A DNA stretch of 64,000 bases from Ricinus communis (lineage: Eukaryota; Streptophyta; Magnoliopsida; Malpighiales; Euphorbiaceae), in contig NC_063264.1 of assembly GCF_019578655.1 (NCBI RefSeq), positions 9,341,213-9,405,212 of the forward strand, in the 5' to 3' direction. Of the stretch, positions 54,347 to 64,000 are shown in pieces (position 1 is the stretch's first letter; each line of letters begins with the position of its first letter). The notes under the pieces were generated by a model, which worked only from the letters and a program-made list of their open reading frames with translations, was not told the origin of the DNA and did no database searches. The position numbers and the translations under genes were made by a program.

Positions 54347-54453
54347 GGAGATAAAGTGAAGATACCAGTGATAATTGCATTAACCATTGCCTTGGTTTTG
54401 GGATGCTTATCCTCAGCTACTATATGTTCGGAGAAGCAGATCAAAAACAAAAA
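54347..54453 (+). pseudogene. Possible orphan transmembrane exon
   Basis: GDKVKIPVIIALTIALVLGC, LSSATICSEKQIKNKK reads through a hydrophobic segment into a basic stop-transfer stretch and ends AAG|GTAAAAG, a usable splice donor. This is the layout of receptor kinase transmembrane exons (compare 11707-11838). No neighbouring kinase or lectin exon is seen, so it is at most a relic. Confidence 0.25.
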
Positions 54454-54868
54454 GGTAAAAGTTCCAATCAACACCTTATATAATTAAGAAATATATATAT
54501 ATATATATATTCTCATGTTTTTTTGACAGTATTCTGAAATCTGATGTACTTATAGGTGAACTGCTAAGCCTCATCAACTCTTTCTGCTGTGCTTAAACCT
54601 TTTTTTACTGTTCTTTTTATCAAATGAAAGAATAATATATTCTCCATCTATGCATAATGTCTATATTATCAGTATATATCAATTTTTTTCTTTGATCTAA
54701 TATGTTTCATTGAAGAGAAAAAAAGAAAAACAAGGAAAACGATGAAAGGCAGCCCTCAACAGAAGAGCATCATGAAAATTGGAAATTTAGAAAAAAATAA
54801 AAAGAAAGAAATAAAGGCAGTAGAAACTGCACAAACTAAAGCAAAATAAACAAAGATGGTGCTTCTCT

Positions 54869-55240
54869 TCAGTTGTTTGCTCCAAGTTTGTCCTTGACAG
54901 TATCAGCTGCTCCCTGTGCCTTAGCCTTCATTTGCTGACCAGCCTGCAGACCAAATTCATGTATCAAATACAATTAAGAAACAAAAGAAAGATTAAAGGT
55001 AGTAAGGAAATGTATATGAACCTCTTGGCATGATTCCTTGGCAGACTGGGCAGCATTGCTAGCCTTGTCAGCCATCTGGCTGCATTTCTCCTGAAATTAA
55101 AAGAAAATACAAACATATCACCACAATTTCAATATCATGCAATATATGTCTTTTCAAATTTTTATTAAACAACTAAAACCCACCTGAGCTTGGCCCTTGG
55201 CCTGTCCAGCTTGGAAGCTAGCATCCTGAGATTGATTCAT
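54869..55240 (-). CDS. KIN/COR6.6-like stress-induced small hydrophilic protein (66 aa, three exons)
   Basis: KIN1/KIN2-type proteins are small, Ala/Lys/Gln-rich, LEA-like proteins induced by cold, drought and ABA. Exons: 55184-55240 (MNQSQDASFQAGQAKGQAQ), 55022-55090 (EKCSQMADKASNAAQSAKES, CQE) and 54869-54943 (AGQQMKAKAQGAADTVKDKL, GANN). All junctions are consensus (CAG|GTGG, CAG|GAG, GAG|GTTC, CAG|GCT) and keep phase 0. Length, composition and 11-residue-like KAxQAA repeats match the family, whose members are about 66 residues long. Stop TGA at 54869-54871. The other frames here are shadows. Confidence 0.93.
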
Positions 55241-55336
55241 TTTCTTTTCTTGTTTCTTTTAGAACACAAAATTCACACTCTTGCGTAGATATTCAATTTC
55301 TGATATGTTGATGCAAACTCTGATGCTTTGGTTGAG

Positions 55337-55375
55337 ATTTATAGTAGCCTGTATCCTCTTCATTGATTGACACGT
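55337..55375 (-). promoter_or_regulatory. KIN-like gene promoter: TATA box and ABRE-like site
   Basis: On the minus strand TATAAAT (55337-55343) lies about 95 bp before the ATG, and ACGTGTC (55369-55375), an ABA-response-element core, lies 25 bp further upstream. The combination suits an ABA-responsive stress gene. Confidence 0.6.
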
Positions 55376-58360
55376 ATAAAGACTAGGAATGTTTCTTTTG
55401 GGCATATGTGCCGATCTTCAATGCCTTGGAACAGAGCAATTTCTGAAAAAACAGTTATTCAAATCAAAGGTTAGTTACGATTTTACAGGATTTAGGCTTG
55501 ATAGTGTCTTCCTGTTTTGGTTACATGGTTTTTTTATTTTATTAAGTGAAAAGGTACATTGTTGCGCCTAACATTTAATGCGAGGATTAGATTAGCCCTT
55601 AAACTAATTTTAAGCGCAATTAAACACTTGATCTATTTAAAACCTATATTTTAAGCCCTTTACTATCAAAAAAAATTAAAGTCGGTTACGCACTGAGTTG
55701 AGGTGACACATCAGCTTCCCTTCTCCTTTTCTTTCTTTCCTTTCCCTTCTTTTCTTATTCCTTTCTTCTTATAACAATCAGAGCCACTTTCGCACTTGAT
55801 ATATGCAACTGCTGATTTCATTCTAGTTCCATTCAGTTCATAAAAATAAAAGGTAATAGTTTTAAAGGGAGAAGAAAAAAGGAGATTTCTGAAAATTTCT
55901 CATAAAAAGAAAAAAGAGAATACTTTCATAATTTTTTAAATATTTTTATAAATATTCTTTTGATCATTCTAAAGAGAAGATATTATTTGATGCTCTATAT
56001 GTTACATGATTCTTGAATTTTGATCATTTTTTCTTTGAGTTTTGTATGGTAATTAAAAATGTATTCTTTTTATCTTATTTTGTGGTTTTGGATTTGGGTA
56101 AGATCTCAAAATCATAGCCTAATATATGATAAGAAATTGTTGAACTATTAAGTAAATGGTTGTATTGATTATAAAGACATTATGGTGGCGTCATCTCTGC
56201 CATTCCTCTTTATACTACCACCACTAACTGCCATTCAGATTCCTTCTTCCTTAATACAATGCAAAGGAAGAGTTTGGCTTGAGAGAGGAGGCATCACTGT
56301 GAACATGATATAAGCTCAGCAGTATGTGATTTTGGAATTCCAGCAAGAAAAAAAAAATAATAAAAAAAAAATGTAAAGCAAAATATTTTCATCCTAACCG
56401 CTCAAATCTGTCTCTCTATTGCAATACCAACAATGATATCATTTAGAATCAACAATTTTCCAATGGCAGCTCTTCCCAGAAATTTTTAAACTGTTTCTCA
56501 AGTTTCTCTAATTTTAGTCCAATTCTTTGACTTCTCTTCCTCAAAAGTTAGGTTTTCTGTGGTGTTCCATTAGATTGAATTTTCGCAATTTATGAAGGTT
56601 CAGATATGTTGTTGTGTTATATGTTGCTAATTTATATTATTAACGAATATTATTGTAAATAAGAAATCATATTAAAATAGGAATATAAATCATTTGGTTA
56701 TGATCATAACATCAAAAGATTATAATTATTGTATTAAAAGTTATCGTGTAATAATATAGAAATATTATTTATGTCATGGTTTTTATATAATTTAAGGATT
56801 GGGAAAACATATATATTTTTGACATATTATATATATATACATGTGTGGTAAGATGTGCTGAGACGGATCCAAAAATATAAATATACACAATAATTATTAT
56901 TTATCATATATAGTATATAATTTGCAATCTAATTAAGCTAAGTGCAATTATATTAAAATTTAGAAATTTAGTTCACAAAATTTACCTCATCAAAGTGAAT
57001 CAATATAATGTATGAGGAAAAAGAAAAACTAAATTAATAAGCTATAAATAATTCATAATCTTAATTAAATCTAATTCATAAAACAATGATTAGCTTTGAG
57101 TTAGTCCAGCCAAAAATCAAAGTAGGCGATTTTAAAATTGAAGTGTGAGGATAGAGTACATTTAATATAAGGGCAAGGATGAAGTTTCAATATTATAGAT
57201 GCAAGTGAATTTAATTTTGCTGGTTGTTATAAATAATCTTAAAGAATACTAAAGGAACTTTTAGGGACAGCAGGGGCACCCCATGTTATATAAGGGTAGG
57301 TTTGATTGAATTTGAGATTTTTCAATTTTGGTAGCAAGTATTTGCATGATTAGATGGTAATTTAACTTGTGTTTGGGTTCAATATGTTTACTTGACTTGG
57401 TTGGGATAAGTTTTAAGCACCTAATAGTATTCAAATATCCTTGAATAGCATTGACAATGTTTCTTATTTTTTTTTTTTTCAAATTCAAAATGTTTATTTT
57501 TAACAAGCAAATTAAGAAATAAAAAGAATCAGTTTTCACGGTTTTTTCTGATCTTTATAAGCTGCAAGGATTTTATTTTTCTATTTTAAAAAATAAAATA
57601 ATAAAAAACAGATGAATATATAAATAAATAAATTTGAAAAAATTAGTTTATAAAAAATTAAAAAATCAATATGTATTAAATTAAAGAATTTCTAAACCTG
57701 TTTTTTTAACACCCAAGTGCAATCCTAAACACACTCAATATCCTTGAAGCTAACTCATATTTAACTAACATGGTTTTGATTTTTCTTTATCAAAATAAAA
57801 AAAAGAAAATTATCATTTTTATGACTTTTATTTACTAAAAGACAGTCTCACATACCAAATACATGAGATTTTGCATGATTCATCATTATTAAGCTTACAG
57901 TACACGTGTGAGATTTCTCTTTTTTATTTTAAACATTACAGACTATCTTACCCTACACAAACATTACTTTCCTTTTACTATGCCCTATCTTTTTATTTTT
58001 TTAATATATTATTATTAATAATCTATTATTATTATTATTATTTATTTTAATTTTATATTTTCAATATAGTTTTTTATTACAACGCTAAATTTATCTTTTT
58101 AGTAATATTCTAGTATTTTTATGATCAAAAGCCATATATTAAAATGAAATTTTATATATATATGAAACTTTATTAATGATTTAATTTTTCTATAAAAATA
58201 TTAAATTTAATCATATTTTAATATATATTTTTATTTTAAATTATATTATATTTTACTTCAAAGAAATTTAATTATATTTATTTGTTATCATTATATAATA
58301 ATATTTTAATTCTAAAATTTAATAATAATAAAATATTAAAGTTAATAATTTATATTCATA
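55376..58360. other. Intergenic, no gene recognised
   Basis: AT-rich, with pyrimidine-rich stretches (55720-55775) and poly-A runs (56345-56375). The block 55570-55700 (TTAGCCCTTAAACTAATTTT, AATTAAACACTTGATC) resembles one arm of the inverted-repeat element at 59868-60590. Confidence 0.35.
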
Positions 58361-58369
58361 ATTACAAAT

Positions 58370-58870
58370 TACAAAATAAAATCATAGGATATGAACACAA
58401 GTTCATTAGTAAAAACTATAAATATTAATCATAAAACTATAGATTCATAAGTTGATAATCTGTTCATAAATTATAAATTATAGGTTTATTAGACATATAC
58501 TTAAGGTTCATATATATATCCTAAAAGATATAGGCTCATAGGTTAAAAATAAAAAAGTTCATAATTTATAACTATAGATTCATCAAACGTACATATAAGA
58601 TTCATAGATTATAGTTTAAAAATTTAAAATTTAAAAAATATGTTCATATATTAACTGATAAATTTATAACTAAAATTAATGAATCTAGACTTCATATTTG
58701 ATGAACCTATAAGCAATATTTAATATTTTTATTATTTATAACTATATTTAACAGTAAATTTTCAATGAACTTACACCGTACTACCAATTAACCTACAGTT
58801 TATATCTAATGAATCTATAACTTATCAAATATAAATATGTATGATAGTAAAAATTCAATGTCATATAAAA
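58370..58870. repeat. Degenerate ATAGATTCAT-type minisatellite, inverted half-way
   Basis: Words such as ATAGATTCATAA, TAGGTTCAT, AAGATTCATAG and AAGTTCATAATTTATA recur every 20-50 bp from about 58390 to 58640. From about 58680 to 58830 the complementary forms appear (GATGAACCTATAA, AATGAACTTACA, AATGAATCTATAA). No coding potential. Confidence 0.5.
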
Positions 58871-59204
58871 TATAAATATGTTATTTTATTAAATTGGAGA
58901 ACTATCCTTAAAAGTCATTTAAAAGAACTACTAAAAAATGTTAAAATTTGTAAATGAAAATTTCATTGATAAAAATCTTATGCAAATAAATTTTAATTCT
59001 TTATCATTTCATTAATAATTATGATAACAAAATTATTATTATTATAAGAATTAACTATTAATAAAATTACAGATCTTTAAATAATAAAATAATTAATATT
59101 TGATGTAAAATAAAATTAATTTTAAATTTTAATATTCAATAAAATTATTAATTTACCAATATCAAATATAAAATTATATTGTGAAACTTATAATAAACTA
59201 TTTT

Positions 59205-59485
59205 GGGACATGACTATTTTATTGTGTAAAAGATTAAAAAAATAAAAAAATAAAAATACTATTAAAATAATACTCATACATTTAACATATATGATGGTAT
59301 TAAATTAAAAAATAAAAATATTATTAAGTTTACTATCAGCCGCACTTATTAAATGATCCATATCCGTATTGCTACGTGTATCTAGATACATGATATACTT
59401 TGTCATTTAATTATATTAAATGATCCATATCCGTATTGCTACGTGTATCTAATTGAGCATCATATTATTACACAATAAAATAAAT
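59205..59485. repeat. Short inverted-repeat element carrying a perfect 37-bp direct duplication
   Basis: 59348-59384 and 59415-59451 are identical over 37 bp (start ATTAAATGATCCATATCCGT), with a period of 67 bp. Outside them TTTTATTGTGTAA (59217-59229) and TTACACAATAAAA (59467-59479) are perfect 13-bp complements. The whole looks like a MITE with an internal duplication. Confidence 0.6.
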
Positions 59486-59867
59486 AAAATTAGTTTCAAT
59501 AATATAATTATTTTATTTTTTTAAATCTTAAAAATGAAAAACTAAGATATTTTAATATTTAAAAACTTAATCCAGCTTTGATTAAAAACTGAGGAACTTT
59601 ATCTATATCGTTCGCTAGATATGATACAAATAGTTGGTGCTCTCAAGCTTTGTGTTCTTAACATTTTCATATGCTAAAGTAGATTAAGAAAAATTGCAGG
59701 TATTCTTTTTCTCCAATTTCATATAAGAAATCCTTTATTTGATTGTATATCTCTAAATGTTCATCTCAAGTCTTTATGGGACTATCTTTACTTCAGTTTC
59801 TAACTTGCATGTTCACATATTCAAATAGCAGCCCTCTTTCTCTTTTTGTTTCTTTTTCTTTTTTGGT

Positions 59868-60590
59868 AAAAGTTATGGGTACACCCTTAATCTTTTGGCC
59901 AAATCTAAATTAAGCTCCTAAATTTTAAGTTGGAACAATTAACCCCTTAAACTATATAATATAGAACATTTAATCCCCTCTATGCAACTCCATTATTACT
60001 ACTATTGACTATTTTAGTAAAAGGTACGGATAACTCTCTAAAATTTTGAATAAATGCCAGTTAAGCCCTTAAACTTTAAGTTAGAATAATTAAACATTTA
60101 AACTAAATAACACGGAACAATTAAACCCTTTTATACAAGTCTGTTACTACTACGAATAATTATTTTCATAGATAATGGTCCACATAAAATGACAAGCAAT
60201 AACATAAAGACACCAAGATTATAAATTCTATTTCTTTTATATTTCTAAAAAATAATACAAAATGAAATAATAATACAAAAATCAAAATAATTATTTCAAG
60301 AAAAAAAAGATAAAACGTAAGTGTGAAAATAAAAGGGTTTTATCTTTTTTCTTTTGTTGAAATTTTAATATTTTAGTTTAATGGCTTAATTGAGATTTGG
60401 TTTAAAGTTGATAGGTTATTAGTACCTTTTCCAAAATTGTTAACGGCAAAAGTAAGTGAGTTGCATAGAAGGCTTAATTGTTTCATATTATTTAGTTTAA
60501 CATTCAATGTTTTCAACTTAAAATTTAAGAATTTAATTAAAATTCGATTAAAAGTTTAAGGAGTTATCCGTATCTTTTGCCTTCTTTTTT
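59868..60590. mobile_element. MITE-like element with long (about 130 bp) inverted arms
   Basis: The right arm (60420-60590), complemented, reads GGCAAAAGATACGGATAACT ... TTAAATTTTAAGTTGAAAAC ... AAACAATTAAGCCTTCTATG. It matches the left arm at 60015-60150 (TAAAAGGTACGGATAACTCT ... TTAAACTTTAAGTTAGAATA ... GGAACAATTAAACCC) and a further direct copy at 59868-60000. The interior is AT-rich with no gene. Confidence 0.6.
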
Positions 60591-60599
60591 CTTTCTTTT

Positions 60600-63000
60600 T
60601 TGTTATTATTATTTTTTATCCAATTAGCCTTTTAGACTATGGATTTTCATATGCTTGTAGGACTTGTTCAATAAGTCTTTTAATTTATTTAGGAAAGAAA
60701 AAAGAAAGCAGAATAATCAATATCTATGATATGGTTCTGATTTCTAAAGTACCATCTTTCTTTCTTTTTCTTTTTTTATTCTTCTTTGCTGCACTTATCT
60801 AAATCATAATAATCATGGATGAAAGAGTACAATTTGGCACTGTTGCGAGCTGGTTTCAAGCATTGTATGTCTGCAGTATGTTAGCAAACTGGTCTTCTTA
60901 ATTGTGCTGATATGTTTGTGTTTAAGCTGGAGTCGGGTCTGTTAGTTTTCTATGCTTTAATCTGATGTTGAGTCCAATTGGTAGATTTGTGACCTCCGAA
61001 AACTCGGTCCACTTAAGGTCAAATTAAGTAGAAAACCGGTTTAGATGGCTAGCAGTTCAATATTTCTATAATGAATGATTATAAAAATTTCAGAAAATAT
61101 AATAATATTTATTTATTAAAATTAATTAATATAAAAAAAACAAGTCAAAAGATGAAAATTTGATAAAGAAAAAAAATAGAAAAATGATTTTCATTTTTGA
61201 TTGCTTGGATTCTTGAAAATTTTAATTTCAGAGTAGATATAGTTAACATATAATATATATTATATTTTAAGAGAGAATTTCGAACAAATTATTATAACTT
61301 CTTCCCATTTCACTGTATTAACATTTTAATCTTTCTTGTTTGATAATTTAACCAAGTTGTCCTTCACACTTAATTCTTCTGTCAATGAATTGATCTGCCA
61401 TTAGATTTTAAGATAAAACTCTGGTCGCCAGCGTACCGGATTTTATCTCTAAAATACATTCATCCCTAATTTTTTGGTTATCATATATATGAAAATAATA
61501 TATAAACAATAGCCATAAAATTGAAGATAAGAAAAACAATTACAGTATGAATAATTAAATAACCTAATAGTTGAGAATAAGATAAGATGATCAAACTCCA
61601 CCCATAATATTCTTACATTAATATTTTTTCTTTTTCATCTATATGAATTTTTGCTATACGTATTTGTAGTGAGAAAATAGAATGCAAAAGCTTTGAAGAG
61701 ATTATGATTTGATGATGGATAGAGTTTTGATCTATTGTTATATTTTTGACATTTCAAAGAGTAGAGAAATCGTGAGTTGCTAAAAACTGAATCGAAATTA
61801 TTTAGTGAAATATATAAAAATAAAAATAAAAAATAAAAAGAGCGAAGAAAGTGATTAGCCATCTTCCTTTAAAACCGCTCTTAACGATGATTGGAAATGA
61901 ATAAAATAATAAAAAGGAAAGAATAGAAAAGATGAATCAGTGTTTTAAAAAATTTTAAAAATATAAAAAATAAAACTTTATAAAAAAATTTAGAGTTAAA
62001 AGAGTAGAATAAAAAGTATTAAAATTTATTAAAAAATAAGAAAAAATTGGTGGATAATAAATGTATCTCTTTATTTTTATTTTACAGTTCTGCTGCTGAT
62101 TCTTTTCCAAGAGAATGGAACTTTCATTTATAACTATGATAAAGTTTGCAGGAAAAAGAATAGTAAATTGCTCTTTTTTCTTCTTGCTTTGCTTTTTTAG
62201 CGTTCTTAGTTTTATAATTTAATTATTTTAATTTCTAAAAATATTTTATACGATCCTTTTATTTCCTTTAACAACTGAGGATTCTTTTTTTTTGTTCATC
62301 ATGTCTTTCTGGATCATTTTTTTACTATTTTAGTTCACATTATTTATATATATATGGTGACAAATAAAATTTTTGAATTGATAAATTACTATTTCAATAG
62401 TTAATCTAGGGCCTCACAAGTGAGATATTAAATATTATAACTAAATATTTTTAGTTAAGTTAAAAAAGATTTATCATTTTATCTTTATATATTTTTTAAA
62501 TTTTAAAATTAATAATATATTTATCTATTTTATAATATTAATATATACTAATCCATTTTTTAAAATTGAAAATACTTATTTTTGAAATGTAGGGAAATAT
62601 GTAGTACGTACACAAATTTTCTCTTGAAATTGATAAGGGATAAGTGATAGTAACAAATGTAATATAACGATAGGCCACCAAACAGATTCACAAAAATCTA
62701 ATGGTTTCAAAAATTGTAGATTGAAGCATACGTGGCTGTAAACGAATGGATAATGAATTTACCGCACGTAGCTGGAACCTTCAATTCAAAACAGTACGGC
62801 CACTTTAAATCCCGGCACTTAAATTCCTCTGCTCCAATTTGGGACCCCTTTCCTTCTCTTTTATTTAATCACATCAACGCTCTACTTTCGCGCGTGATCT
62901 CTACGTGTTGTGATTTATTCTAAAAGTTTCAAATTAAAATTTTAGTTACATTCAAGACGAGTGTAATGCTATATTTATGTTCGGCTCAGCCCAAGATTTC
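60600..63000. other. Intergenic, no gene recognised
   Basis: AT-rich except 62690-62930, which is GC-richer and contains GCGCGTGATCTCTACGTGTTG and a 63-codon plus frame (62732-62923) without family resemblance. It could be a promoter-like island or an old gene edge. Nothing else is supported. Confidence 0.35.
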
Positions 63001-63636
63001 CAAGACGTATATTTATTATAATTAGTTATTTATTCGTATTTTATTCAGTTATTATTATTTAATTATAAAATTAAATTTATAAAATATAATTTAATAAATT
63101 TTATTAATTTTAATATTTTAAAAAATAATAATAAATTAATTATTTTTAAATTTGTTAGTATAATAATATAAAAATAATTTTAAAATATTTATTTATTAAT
63201 TTTAATATTATATAAATTAATACTATCAATAAAATTGATATTATTAATTTTAAAATTAAAAATTATTATTATAATTAACAATTAATTTATTAGTAAATAT
63301 ATATTTAAAACTATTATATTCTATAATAAAAATTATTATTTAACTAGAAAATTAATTTATTAATTTATATAATATTAAAAATAATTAAAATATTTTTTTA
63401 AATAATTATTAATTAATTAATTATTATCTAATAAAAAAATTAATTTATTACTAATATGTCGTTTTTTAATAATTAGAATGAGAGAAGTATAACTTATTAA
63501 TAAAAAATTAATAGAAAAATTATAAAATAATATATAATTTTAAATTTCATATGTCAAAAGTAAATATATATGTCAAAATAATAATTTTATATGTCAAAAA
63601 TAAAACATACGTATCAAAAAAATTTAGGTCTTATAA

Positions 63637-63676
<40 letters not shown>

Positions 63677-63700
63677 TATCCATAAGATATTTGATAAAAA
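63000..63700. repeat. AT-rich interspersed repeat, right-edge copy with TA tract
   Basis: 63040-63260 matches 1560-1860. 63270-63475 matches the complement of 600-800. 63445-63690 matches 1-240, including the TATGTCAAAA words and the terminal TA tract (63641-63673). This is the most complete copy in the window and may define the family. The last 300 bp (63700-64000) are featureless AT-rich DNA. Confidence 0.5.
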
Positions 63701-64000
63701 TTTAATTAAGCTCATTAATTCTTAGGTTAAAATATTATAATATAATCCAATTTGTGGCTAATACTCTATTAAGTTTGAATATTTAAAAGTTGAATCAAAT
63801 AATTTAAATGTATTTTAGATCAGTTAATCAATATTATTTTTAGATACATAAAAACAGTTAAACATAAATTTATACATTTGGATATAAATAATTATTTTAA
63901 AATAAAATAAAAATAACTACAATATAATTTAAAAAAATATGAATTAAATATTAATAAAAGAAATAATATAAAAATTTACTAAAAAATCTTTAAAGCTTGT

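Noticed and set aside
62690..62930. GC-richer island as a promoter or first exon
   Set aside because: No TATA/start combination, splice site or known motif could be tied to it.
1..64000. CRISPR arrays, bacterial operons, phage or organelle insertions
   Set aside because: No regular repeat-spacer arrays, no bacterial-type gene packing and no recognised chloroplast or mitochondrial genes.

Overview
The window looks like nuclear DNA of a eudicot plant. It is very AT-rich, has plant-type split genes, carries plant U1 and U4 snRNA genes with plant promoter signals (an upstream sequence element of the RTCCCACATCG type about 33 bp before a TATA box), and contains decayed G-type lectin S-receptor kinases, Ty1/copia elements primed by initiator tRNA-Met, a pogo-like element and a KIN/COR6.6-type stress gene. 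A Malpighiales species such as castor bean or a relative fits the style of the sequence, but that is an impression and was not tested.

Layout, left to right. 1-3.0 kb: AT-rich interspersed repeats and a dispersed 30-bp repeat. 3.0-13.8 kb: two tandem S-receptor-like kinase genes on the minus strand, both broken. The first has a 2.2-kb pogo/Tigger-like transposon in an intron, next to the splice donor. A U1 snRNA gene and a possible SINE lie between them. 15.5-19.1 kb: a U4 snRNA gene, a decayed small-protein gene, an unassigned minus-strand reading frame, and a second U1 gene copied together with its promoter. 19.7-24.7 kb: the N-terminal part of a third S-receptor kinase relic (plus strand), split by a complete but dead copia element with a perfect 5-bp target duplication. 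24.7-32.3 kb: AT-rich repeats, a polygalacturonase relic, a triplicated repeat with TA tracts, and a LINE fragment. 32.3-45.2 kb: two RALF-like peptide genes and two intact single-domain PAH (SIN3-type) microprotein genes, plus a third decayed PAH copy. A second dead copia element lies between the two RALF-like genes. 46.3-47.9 kb: an RNase H-like relic and an intact single-EF-hand (KIC-type) gene. 49.5-52.4 kb: a probable solo LTR. 54.9-55.2 kb: an intact three-exon KIN-like gene. 55.3-64 kb: AT-rich DNA with MITE-like inverted repeats and another copy of the repeat seen at the left edge.

Genes that look functional from sequence alone are the three snRNA genes, RALF-like 1 and 2, PAH microproteins 1 and 2, the EF-hand gene and the KIN-like gene. 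The most interesting parts are the U1-U4-U1 cluster interleaved with kinase pseudogenes, and the RALF/PAH cluster, where stand-alone PAH domains could act as competitive regulators of SIN3 complexes (inference). No operons, CRISPR arrays or tRNA genes were found.
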